Positions 7,896-15,212 of a stretch of 64,000 bases of DNA are shown in pieces. This DNA is from Corynebacterium accolens (GTDB taxonomy: Bacteria > Actinomycetota > Actinomycetes > Mycobacteriales > Mycobacteriaceae), in assembly GCF_023520795.1 (NCBI RefSeq), contig NZ_CP046605.1, positions 2,029,438-2,093,437 of the forward strand, given 5' to 3'. Each line of letters begins with the position of its first letter. Within the stretch, counting starts at the first letter, position 1. Below the pieces are notes generated by a model. It had not been told where the DNA came from. It did no database searches and saw nothing but the letters and a program-made list of their open reading frames with translations. The position numbers and the translations under genes are program-made.

Positions 7896-9392
7896 TTATC
7901 GGGTTCCGAGCAGGGTGCGCACGGCATCGGCATTGGGGTTTCCGGCGGGAAGGCCAAGGGGGTATTCGCCGGAGAAGCAGGCGGTGCACAGCTCGGAACG
8001 GGGCTGCTCGGTGGCGGCAACCATTTCATCGATGGAGACAAAGCCCAAGGAGTCAGCGCCGATGGTCTCACAGATGGTAGAGCAAATCTCGTCCGGATCA
8101 TCGGACGGGCTGGCGTTGGCAATGAGCTCGCCGGGCGAGGCAAAGTCGATGCCATAAAAACACGGCCACTTTACCGGCGGGGAGGCGATGCGCACGTGGA
8201 CCTCGGCGGCGCCGGCCTCGCGCAGCATGCGGATGAGCGCGTGCTGGGTATTGCCGCGCACGATGGAATCATCCACCACGACGAGCTTTTTGCCGTCGAT
8301 GACCTCGCGCAGTGGGTTGAGCTTTAACCGGATGCCCAGCTGACGCAGCGTCTGCGTGGGCTGAATAAAAGTGCGGCCCACGTACGCATTTTTTACCAAA
8401 CCGTGGGCGAAGGTGAGGCCGGATTCGCGGGCGTAGCCCACCGCGGCTGGGTTGCCGGATTCCGGCACGGGGATGACCAGGTCTGCATCCTCAACCGGGT
8501 ATTCGCGGGCCAGGCGGCGGCCGATCTCCACGCGGGAGGCGTTGACGGAGCGGCCCTTGATATCGCTATCCGGGCGGGCCAAGTACACGTACTCGAAAAC
8601 GCAGCCGCTGCGCTTGGCGGGCGCGAAGTTTTCAGAGCGGATGCCGGCCTCATCGATGGCGACGAGCTCGCCCGGCTCGATCTCGCGAATAAATTGCGCG
8701 CCGCAGATATCCAGCGCGCAGCTTTCGGAAGCAACGACCCAGCCCTTGGCCAGCCGGCCCAGCACCAGCGGGCGCACGCCCTGCGGGTCGCGCGCGGCGT
8801 ACATGGTGTGGCCATCGGTAAAGGTCAAGCAGAATGCGCCCTTGACCCGCGGCAGGAGCTCGCGGGCGGAGTCGAAGACGGAGGTGGTCTCATCGACGCC
8901 ATCGGCAAGCAGCATGGACAAGCACATCGAGTCAGAAACCGATTCCTCGTGCGGCTTAATCAGGCCGCGCTCGACGGCCTCAGCGCGCAGCTCGAGGTAA
9001 TTGACCAGGTTGCCATTGTGGCCCAAGGCAATGTCCACGCCCGTCGAAGAGGTGGAAAACATTGGCTGCACATTGGACCATTCCTTGCCGCCGGCCGTGG
9101 AATAGCGCGTGTGGCCCACCGCCACGTTGCCGGTCAAGGCAGAAAGGGTCGATTCATCGAAAATATTGGCCACCAGGCCCATGTCTTTGAAGACGACGAT
9201 GCGGTCATCATCGCCCACCGCAATGCCGGCGGCTTCTTGGCCGCGGTGCTGGAGAGCAAAAAGGCCAAAGTAGGTAAGTTTGGAGACTTCCTCCCCGGGA
9301 GCCCAGACGCCAAAGACGCCACACTCTTCGCGGGGTTCCTCCTCGTTATGATCGTCAAGGTCAGTGATACTAGGAGTATGTACTTCTACCAC
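7896..9392 (-). CDS. purF: Amidophosphoribosyltransferase PurF
   Basis: Committed step of purine synthesis: PRPP plus glutamine gives phosphoribosylamine. The 498-residue precursor starts at GTG. A 23-residue propeptide precedes the N-terminal nucleophile Cys24 in REECGVFGVW; propeptide removal is expected for this type. The glutaminase half contains GHTRYSTAGG and GHNGNLVN; the PRTase half contains the PRPP loop KLVVVDDSIVRGNT. Cys residues near the end (CSTICE, CTACFSGEYP) suggest an iron-sulfur type enzyme like that of Bacillus subtilis. It is 10 bases downstream of the sterol-carrier-like gene and 25 bases upstream of purM. Confidence 0.96.
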   Translation of the reverse strand: MVEVHTPSITDLDDHNEEEPREECGVFGVWAPGEEVSKLTYFGLFALQHRGQEAAGIAVGDDDRIVVFKDMGLVANIFDESTLSALTGNVAVGHTRYSTAGGKEWSNVQPMFSTSSTGVDIALGHNGNLVNYLELRAEAVERGLIKPHEESVSDSMCLSMLLADGVDETTSVFDSARELLPRVKGAFCLTFTDGHTMYAARDPQGVRPLVLGRLAKGWVVASESCALDICGAQFIREIEPGELVAIDEAGIRSENFAPAKRSGCVFEYVYLARPDSDIKGRSVNASRVEIGRRLAREYPVEDADLVIPVPESGNPAAVGYARESGLTFAHGLVKNAYVGRTFIQPTQTLRQLGIRLKLNPLREVIDGKKLVVVDDSIVRGNTQHALIRMLREAGAAEVHVRIASPPVKWPCFYGIDFASPGELIANASPSDDPDEICSTICETIGADSLGFVSIDEMVAATEQPRSELCTACFSGEYPLGLPAGNPNADAVRTLLGTR

Positions 9393-9402
9393 GGCGTTTA
9401 TA

Positions 9403-9807
9403 TTAGCGCGTTGGGCCGTCGAAAACTAACGGAATGATGGGAAGCCACTGTGCAATCTCCCCTGAACGCGACCCGGAAGCATCGACGCGACCTGTGTTTT
9501 TGACCTCGTCCCAGTCCGTGACACCGGTGGCCAAACGCAGCCAGTTCTCCGCATCCATTTCCACCACATTGGGTGGGGTGCCGCGCGTGTGGCGGGGGCC
9601 TTCAATGCACTGCACCGCAACAAATGGGGGTACGCGCAGCTCCACCGAGTGCCCCGGCGCGTCGGCCTCGAGGGTGCGGGCGGTGCGGCGGACGGCATCG
9701 GCAAGCAGGGCCCTGCCTGGCTTTTGTTGCCCGTCCGGGTCCTGAATCCAATCCTTGATGGCGATTATGGCCGCGCGCGTGGCGGCGGGATCTACGGGTT
9801 TAGGCAT
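9403..9807 (-). CDS. Sterol carrier family protein (purF-linked)
   Basis: A protein of about 134 residues (136 if the ATG at 9813 is used) with an SCP2-like lipid-binding fold, of the type found beside purF in mycobacteria and corynebacteria. Visible conserved blocks are RAAIIAIKDWI, VELRVPPFVAVQCIEGPRHTRGTPPNVVEMD (only described here as the core strand region) and the WDEVKNTGRVDASGSRSGEIA segment. No enzymatic function is known. It is the first gene of the unit SCP-purF-purM and is divergent from the thioesterase, with about 30 bases between starts and a TATCTTATT AT-rich core in between. Confidence 0.7.
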   Translation of the reverse strand: MPKPVDPAATRAAIIAIKDWIQDPDGQQKPGRALLADAVRRTARTLEADAPGHSVELRVPPFVAVQCIEGPRHTRGTPPNVVEMDAENWLRLATGVTDWDEVKNTGRVDASGSRSGEIAQWLPIIPLVFDGPTR

Positions 9808-9840
9808 AGCCACAGCATAGCTACTGTTATCTTATTGTTT

Positions 9841-10851
9841 ATGTCACCTACTGACGCTGCTGCGGAAACCCAGAAGTCCCCTACCCTGACGCTGCGCTTT
9901 ATGGCATCGCCAACCGATGTCACCATGGCCGGCGCCCCCGGCATCAATGGCGGGCGCGTGCTGGAATGGATCGATAAGGCCGCCTACGCCTGCGCCGTGC
10001 AGTGGTCCGGGCAGTACTGCGTGACCGCCTATGTGGGCCATATCCACTTCACCCGGCCCATTCCCTCCGGGCACATCGTGGAGGTGCGCTCGCGCATCGC
10101 GATGACCGGCCGGTCTTCCATGCACATCATCAACGAGGTGCTGTCTGCCGATCCCCGCGAGGGAATTTTCACCCGCGCCTGCGATTGCCTGGTCATCTTC
10201 GTGGCCAAGGATCCCGAAAGCGATAAGACCACCCCGGTTCCCACCTTCGTGCCGGATACCGATGAGCACCTGCGCGTGGCCGAGGCCGCGAAATCCCGCA
10301 TCGAGCTGCGCAAGGCCATCGAGCTGGAGATGGACAAGCAAACCTACGATGGGCCTTCCGATGCCCCACGGATGGTCAACCGCTTTTTGGCCAAGCCCAC
10401 CGACGTCAACTGGGGCGGCAAGGTGCACGGCGGCACCGCGATGCAGTGGATCGATGAGGCCGGCACCGCCTGCACCATGGAGTGGTCCGGTGAGCGCACC
10501 GTGGCCGTCTATGCCGGCGGCATCCGCTTTTATAAGCCCATTTCCATCGGGGATCTCATTGAGGTCGATGCCCGCATGATGCGCACCGACCGCCGTTCGA
10601 TGCAGATGTCAGTGCACGTGCGCGCCGGCGATCCCCGCGGCGGCCGCGACAATTTAAAGACCGCCATCCACGCCACCGTGGCCTATATTGGCATGGACCG
10701 CGATGGGCAGCCGATGACCGCGCGCACCTTCACCCCGCGGACGGAGGAAGACATCCGCTTGGCCGAACACGCCAATATCTTGCGCGAACTGCGCGGCGAG
10801 TACACCCCTAAGCCGCTCATTGTGGCGCCGCACCACCAACACGTGGATTAA
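9841..10851 (+). CDS. Acyl-CoA thioesterase with two hotdog domains
   Basis: Hydrolyses acyl-CoA thioesters in the cytoplasm; the chain-length preference cannot be predicted. The 336-residue product is an internal duplication: the first hotdog (about residues 17-150) has NGGRVLEWIDKAAYACAVQWSG and the second (about 180-320) has WGGKVHGGTAMQWIDEAGTA, each with the conserved central helix and the acidic residue in the [E/D]xxD-like position. Start is the ATG at 9841, where similarity begins; the frame is open further upstream inside the divergent neighbour. It is like the BFIT/YciA group but no START domain is present. Confidence 0.82.
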   Translation: MSPTDAAAETQKSPTLTLRFMASPTDVTMAGAPGINGGRVLEWIDKAAYACAVQWSGQYCVTAYVGHIHFTRPIPSGHIVEVRSRIAMTGRSSMHIINEVLSADPREGIFTRACDCLVIFVAKDPESDKTTPVPTFVPDTDEHLRVAEAAKSRIELRKAIELEMDKQTYDGPSDAPRMVNRFLAKPTDVNWGGKVHGGTAMQWIDEAGTACTMEWSGERTVAVYAGGIRFYKPISIGDLIEVDARMMRTDRRSMQMSVHVRAGDPRGGRDNLKTAIHATVAYIGMDRDGQPMTARTFTPRTEEDIRLAEHANILRELRGEYTPKPLIVAPHHQHVD

Positions 10852-10940
10852 ATTTCCAACACATTTTCGATTGCGCGGCGCTTATACCCTAGCGTGGTAT
10901 TAAATAGGTAACAGAAACCACGCTAGAGAAATGAGTTGAT

Positions 10941-12179
10941 ATGTCTAACCCACGCCTGCGCCGCAGGGTACAGTACTCCGCCGCATTAGTTGCCTCCGCG
11001 CTGCTGCTGGCCTCCTGCCAGAACCCGGCTAACCAGACCGACAAGGACGATGCCTCCGCCACGCAGACGACCAGCTCGTCTGCGTCCACCACGGAAGAAA
11101 CCTCGGAGTCATCCACGACCGCGTCGAGCTCCAGCTCCGCGACCAGCTCCAGTAGCGCCAGCAGCTCCGCTACGAGTTCGAGCTCCAGCAGCGCCACCTC
11201 CTCCAAGGCCGCTGGCGCAGCGGCCAAGGAGCGCTCCTCCATTGAAGGCCACGTCGTGGTTCTTTCCACCGGCGGCACCATCGCCAGCACCCATGATGAC
11301 AAGGGCGCGGTGGTTCCCACCGTCACCGGCTCTGACCTGGTAGAGCCACTGTATGACGAATTCGATAAAGACAAGCTGGACCTCGAGGTCAAGGACATTG
11401 CGAACCTGGATTCCTCCGCGATGACCTTGGCCGATACCGATAAGATCGTCACCGCCGTCCACGAACAGCTGCAGCGCGATGACGTCGATGGTGTCATCGT
11501 CACCCACGGCACGGACTCCATGGAAGAAACCGCCATTGCGCTCGACACCTTCCACGACAGCGACAAGCCAGTTGCACTCACCGGCGCGATGCGCCCCTTC
11601 GATGATTCCAACCCGGATGGGCCAGAAAACCTCGCCACCGCAGTAGAGACCGTCACCAACCCGGACTATGCCGGCCACGGCACATTCATCGCCTTTGGCA
11701 GCAAGGTTATCCCAGCTCGCGGTGCGTTTAAATCGGACACGGAAAAGGCCGACGGCTTTGCCACCAATAGCAAGGAGAAGTTCCCGGAGCGCCCCGACCC
11801 CCTCGACCTCTCGCCGCTGCGCGATGTCCGCGTGGACATCATCGCCGCCTACCCCGGCGCCCCTGCCGATCTGATTGAGCAGTCCCTGGCCAAGGGCGCA
11901 CAGGCCATTGTGATTGAAGGCATGGGTTCCGGCAACATCGGCCCGGATCTGGCCAACGCCGCCATGGAAGCCGCCAAGACCGTCCCAGTCGTGCTTTCCA
12001 CCCGCGTGGATCACGGCCCCGTCGCCGGCATCTACGGCGGTGCCGGTGGCGGCGCCACGCTTGCCGATGCCGGCGTTATCACCTCCGGCGATCTCCGCGC
12101 GCCCCAATCCCGCATGCTGCTGGCCGCCGCCGTGGCCACCGGAACCGATGCACAGAAGCTCTTCCCTGCTAACGAATGA
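10941..12179 (+). CDS. L-asparaginase lipoprotein
   Basis: Hydrolyses asparagine to aspartate and ammonia on the outer face of the membrane. The 412-residue product has a signal peptide with a lipobox ending at Cys26 (LLLASCQ), a Ser/Thr/Ala linker of about 60 residues, then a type II asparaginase domain. The catalytic motifs are VVLSTGGTIAS (first Thr) and VTHGTDSMEETA (Thr/Asp pair), plus the C-terminal HGPVAGIYGGAGGG region. The low-complexity linker is probably a cell-wall spacer. It follows the thioesterase by 90 bases with its own promoter-like region (GCGTGGTATTAAAT). Confidence 0.9.
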   Translation: MSNPRLRRRVQYSAALVASALLLASCQNPANQTDKDDASATQTTSSSASTTEETSESSTTASSSSSATSSSSASSSATSSSSSSATSSKAAGAAAKERSSIEGHVVVLSTGGTIASTHDDKGAVVPTVTGSDLVEPLYDEFDKDKLDLEVKDIANLDSSAMTLADTDKIVTAVHEQLQRDDVDGVIVTHGTDSMEETAIALDTFHDSDKPVALTGAMRPFDDSNPDGPENLATAVETVTNPDYAGHGTFIAFGSKVIPARGAFKSDTEKADGFATNSKEKFPERPDPLDLSPLRDVRVDIIAAYPGAPADLIEQSLAKGAQAIVIEGMGSGNIGPDLANAAMEAAKTVPVVLSTRVDHGPVAGIYGGAGGGATLADAGVITSGDLRAPQSRMLLAAAVATGTDAQKLFPANE

Positions 12180-12184
12180 GGCCG

Positions 12185-12190
12185 TATAAT
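12185..12190 (+). promoter_or_regulatory. TATAAT -10 element for the Panacea gene
   Basis: A consensus TATAAT starts six bases after the asparaginase stop, 28 bases before the Panacea ATG, which also has a strong AAAGGAGG ribosome site at about 12204-12211. No clear -35 is visible. It indicates that the downstream gene is transcribed independently. Confidence 0.5.
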
Positions 12191-12217
12191 TTGTCGCAGC
12201 ATTGAAAGGAGGAGAGC

Positions 12218-12823
12218 ATGGCTAGCATTGTAGATGCGGGACAATACATCACTGAACGTATTCCCAATGTAGATAAGCTTAAGCTGTACAAGCTGTGCTA
12301 CTTTTCCCAAGGCTGGCATTTCGCGTGGACAGGGCGGCCAATGTTTTGCGAAGAGTTTCAGGCTTGGCGGCATGGCCCCGTCTCCCGTGAGCTACACGCT
12401 CGGACATGGCAGGTAGCGGGCTCCCACCGTCCTTGGCCGATTCCTTGCGTGCCTGGGGGCCTTACCGAAAATCTAAGTGCATACGAGCGCGAAGTAGTAG
12501 ATAGCATTATTGCTTTCTACGGTGGCGTTGACTTCACCAAGCTGTCTGATTTGAGTCATGGACTTGCCTGGAACAAGGCCCGTCGTGGCATTGCGAAAGA
12601 TCAAAAATCGAACGAGGTTCTCCAAGCTACGGCAATACTTCAAGAGTTTTCCCAAGCATTAGACTCGCGCAAGCCCACTCCTCAATCTCCCCTTCAATCA
12701 CCAGAAATTCTCTTACCCAATGTCGAACTCGACGGGGACGTGGAGCAGATTTTAGCTTCACCACAAGCCAAGCAAGTCGAACACGACTGGTGGGAAACTT
12801 TCCGGATTTTGGCAAACCGCTAA
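12218..12823 (+). CDS. Panacea (SocA/DUF4065) domain protein without a visible partner toxin
   Basis: A 201-residue protein whose first 130 residues match the Panacea fold: KLKLYKLCYFSQGWHFAWTG, then EEFQAWRHGPVSREL and WNKARRGI. Panacea proteins serve as antitoxins to diverse toxins, and SocA acts as a proteolysis adaptor for the SocB toxin. Here neither neighbour looks like a toxin: asparaginase lies upstream and about 200 noncoding bases lie downstream. The last 60 residues are Pro/Gln/Glu-rich without a recognised domain. GC content is lower than in flanking core genes, suggesting acquisition. It could be an orphan antitoxin, a phage-derived GepA-like protein, or part of the adjacent island. 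Confidence 0.78.
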   Translation: MASIVDAGQYITERIPNVDKLKLYKLCYFSQGWHFAWTGRPMFCEEFQAWRHGPVSRELHARTWQVAGSHRPWPIPCVPGGLTENLSAYEREVVDSIIAFYGGVDFTKLSDLSHGLAWNKARRGIAKDQKSNEVLQATAILQEFSQALDSRKPTPQSPLQSPEILLPNVELDGDVEQILASPQAKQVEHDWWETFRILANR

Positions 12824-12850
12824 ACAGGAATGCCATCTAATAAAGAAGCA

Positions 12851-12893
12851 CCAACGGACGAGGAAAAGGTCGCCACTTTCCTCGTCCGTGTGG
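12851..12893. terminator. Long hairpin downstream of the Panacea gene
   Basis: ACGGACGAGGAAA at 12854-12866 pairs perfectly with TTTCCTCGTCCGT at 12877-12889; CCA/TGG extend the stem past a one-base bulge. There is no T run on the + strand, so it may act as a processing or pausing structure rather than a classic intrinsic terminator. The bases from here to the hemolysin-III stop at 13026 show no convincing gene. Confidence 0.6.
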
Positions 12894-13025
12894 CATGCAA
12901 GGTGAACAAACAATGCGGAAGGGCCCGACCCCCAGAAAGTGGACGGTACCGGCATAGTCTTGCTTAAACAAGAGATTCGTAAACGCGATCACTCAGGCGC
13001 TTCAGATTACGATGAAGAACGTGGT

Positions 13026-13787
13026 CTAGCTAGCCCCTACGACAACCTGCCACACCGCCACGAGGTGCACTACCGCCGCCGCGATGGTCGCGGTGTGGAA
13101 GTGCTCGTGATAGCCGTAATAACGCGCGTTGCGCCCGGGCCACTTAAAGCCATAGACCAGCGCACCCACGGAGTAGACAACGCCGCCGGCTAACAGTAGC
13201 CAGACCACCGCCGGACCGGCCTGGCTCCACAGCGTGGGCAACAGCGGTAGCACCAACCAGCCCAGCGCCAAATAGACCACAACGTCCAACCATCTAGGGT
13301 GCTCAATCCACACGAGGCTCAATATCACGCCCAAAATCGCGCCCGCCCACGCAGTGGCTAGCATCCAGGCAGCCTGCCCTGGGGATAACGCAATCAAACA
13401 CAACGGCGTGTAAGTCGCGGCAATAAACACTGCAATCGTCGCATGATCCGCCCGGCGCCACCACTGCACCACCCGCGGACTAGCCCACGGGTAGCGGTGA
13501 TACAGCGCGGACACACCAAAAAGACCCACCAAGCCCAAACCGTAGACCGTCACTCCCAGTCCCTGCCACCACTGCAGCGTCATCCACGCATACGTAATAA
13601 GCACGGTGGAGGCAATGACAGAGAGCAACGCCGCCAGCGCATGACCCCAGCCACGGGTCAGCGGCCGCTCGCCGCGGTCCGCCATCCAATAGGTGCGCTG
13701 CACCAAGCCTTCCCTCAAGGAATACTTCCCCGCTTCTTGATTGCCTTCAGCATGTATCTGAGCCACAGCGATACTTCTTTCTTCCAC
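13026..13787 (-). CDS. Hemolysin III family membrane protein
   Basis: A seven-transmembrane protein of the HlyIII/PAQR-like family, 253 residues. Conserved features are the early SALYHRYPW, then RRADHATIAVFIAATYTPLC, and the C-terminal GYHEHFHTATIAAAVVHL; these His, Asp and Ser residues form the metal site in the superfamily. The first 40 residues are hydrophilic. Start is uncertain: GTG at 13787 as given, or ATG at 13685, which would trim 34 residues. Despite the name, members are integral-membrane proteins of unclear bacterial role, possibly lipid hydrolases or receptors. The IS3 element lies just upstream. Confidence 0.82.
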   Translation of the reverse strand: MEERSIAVAQIHAEGNQEAGKYSLREGLVQRTYWMADRGERPLTRGWGHALAALLSVIASTVLITYAWMTLQWWQGLGVTVYGLGLVGLFGVSALYHRYPWASPRVVQWWRRADHATIAVFIAATYTPLCLIALSPGQAAWMLATAWAGAILGVILSLVWIEHPRWLDVVVYLALGWLVLPLLPTLWSQAGPAVVWLLLAGGVVYSVGALVYGFKWPGRNARYYGYHEHFHTATIAAAVVHLVAVWQVVVGAS

Positions 13788-13933
13788 TAAAGCTAAGTTA
13801 CGATACCGTAAGTCTACGGGCGTGGGCGGGAAGCTTCAAGGAAAGATGACCTCAGGGCTATACGAGTAACCTGTGAGGTTACCCTCGTTTAGTGGACACC
13901 CGATTAGTGCGGATCTTGTGTCCGTAGGAGAGG

Positions 13934-14251
13934 ATGTTCATTGTGAGTTCGTCAAGGAAGAAGTACACCCCGGAGTACCGGCAGGAGGCCGCCAGACTGG
14001 TCATTGAGTCTGGGCGCCCAATCGCTCATGTGGCTAAGGAAATTGGCGTATCGGCCACAATTTTAGGCAGGTGGGTCAAACTTGAGCGGGAACGCCAAGG
14101 CTCGGTAGATGGCCGCAGTGATGCCGATATACGAGCCGAAAACGCTCGCCTGCGTCGTGAGTTAGCTGAGGCCAAGATGGATAATGAGTTCTTGTCAAAA
14201 GCCACCGCCTTCTTCGCTGCGAAGCAACGCGATCGGAAAAATTTGAGCTAA
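13934..14251 (+). CDS. IS3-family transposase OrfA
   Basis: A 105-residue DNA-binding subunit with the IS3 helix-turn-helix: KYTPEYRQEAARLVIESG, then HVAKEIGVSATILGRWVK, followed by a leucine-zipper-like helix IRAENARLRRELAEAKMDNEFL. ATG 13934 has GGAGAGG upstream; a GTG at 13943 is also possible. The end overlaps the expected orfB start in a TAATG arrangement. AAAAATTTG just before the end is a plausible slippery site for the usual -1 frameshift into OrfB. Confidence 0.88.
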   Translation: MFIVSSSRKKYTPEYRQEAARLVIESGRPIAHVAKEIGVSATILGRWVKLERERQGSVDGRSDADIRAENARLRRELAEAKMDNEFLSKATAFFAAKQRDRKNLS

Positions 14252-15148
14252 TGCAGCCAGAGCAAGGCGAACTACAGCATCAAACGAATGAGCAGGTTAT
14301 TAGAGGTTTCTCGTTCTGGCTACTATAAATGGCACAAGGCTCAAGCAGTACGGCTTCGTGGTGAAAATCAGCGTCAGAGATTCCTCGACCAGTTAGACAG
14401 GAAAATTCATGACATCTGGGAAGATTCTGACGAAGTCTACGGTGCCCCACGGATTACTGCAGAACTCGCCGAGGGTGGGGTCTATGTGAATCGTAAAACC
14501 GTGGCCAAGCGCATGCGGATGATGGGTATTGAGGGCATCTCGCCCAGGGCGTTTGTTCCCGTAACGACGATTCAATCCAAGCGGAGGTCCACGCTTCCAG
14601 ACCTGGTGAAACGCCTATTTGATCAAGGGCAGCTTAATCGAGTGTGGATGTCGGATATTACCTATCTACGCACGAGTGAGGGCTGGCTGTACCTATGCGT
14701 TATCCGCGATGGACACTCCCGCCGAGTCCTAGGCTGGTCCATGGATAGTGTGCAGGATTCTTACCTGGTTGAACGTGCACTGCGCATGGCTTATACCCTG
14801 CGTGGTGACGTACCCGATGGCGTGGTATTCCACGCAGATCGTGGCACTCAGTTCACGAGTGAACAATTGTGGAATGTTTGCCAGCAACTAGGTATTGCTC
14901 AATCGGTCGGCCGTACTGGTGTCTGCTTTGACAATGCGATGGCCGAGTCGTTCTGGTCGACATTGAAGACCGAATTCTATGACCGGAGGAAATGGCGAAC
15001 CCGTGACGAAGCCCGGAAGGCGGTGGCTCGCTGGATTGAGATTGTCTACAACCGGCGCCGTCGCCACTCGTCCATCGGGATGGTAAGCCCCGTCGATTTC
15101 GAAGCCCAGCTCGCTGATCAAAATGGTAATAAGAAGGCCGCTGCTTAA
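14251..15148 (+). pseudogene. IS3-family transposase OrfB, frameshifted near its start
   Basis: The catalytic subunit. An intact rve core is visible from the ATG at 14288 (286 residues): WMSDITYLRT (first Asp), VFHADRGTQFTSEQL (second Asp), and the final DNAMAESFWSTLKTEF (Glu). The usual start, ATG 14251 encoding MQPE, is out of frame with KANYSIKRMSRLLEVSRSGY because of one extra base, probably C14263. As a result, neither reinitiation at 14251 nor a -1 slip from OrfA yields the full protein; only starts such as 14288 remain, losing about a dozen N-terminal residues. The product may still fold, so inactivation is likely rather than certain. Confidence 0.72.
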
Positions 15149-15212
15149 CCCCTAAGCGGCTTAACAACGTGTCCACGATTTGCGGGCAACCCCACCTGAT
15201 TACCCGTAATAC

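Larger units (their letters stand above)
13892..15176 (+). mobile_element. IS3-family insertion sequence, about 1.29 kb, probably defective
   Basis: The ends carry GTGGACAC at 13892-13899 and its inverse GTGTCCAC at 15169-15176, flanking orfA and an orfB with a DDE integrase core. The inverted repeats may extend a few imperfect bases further in. I see no clear short target duplication, which suggests an old insertion or rearranged flank. It lies between the hemolysin-III gene and the 3' end of the Z1 helicase gene, with only 36 bases separating the right end and the Z1 stop codon. OrfB is frameshifted (see its entry). Confidence 0.85.

Noticed and set aside
12894-13025. Possible IS remnant (CCCCCAGAAAGTGGACG near 12930 resembles tips of some IS3/IS481 elements)
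   Set aside because: Only a short resemblance and no transposase fragment that I can recognise in either strand.
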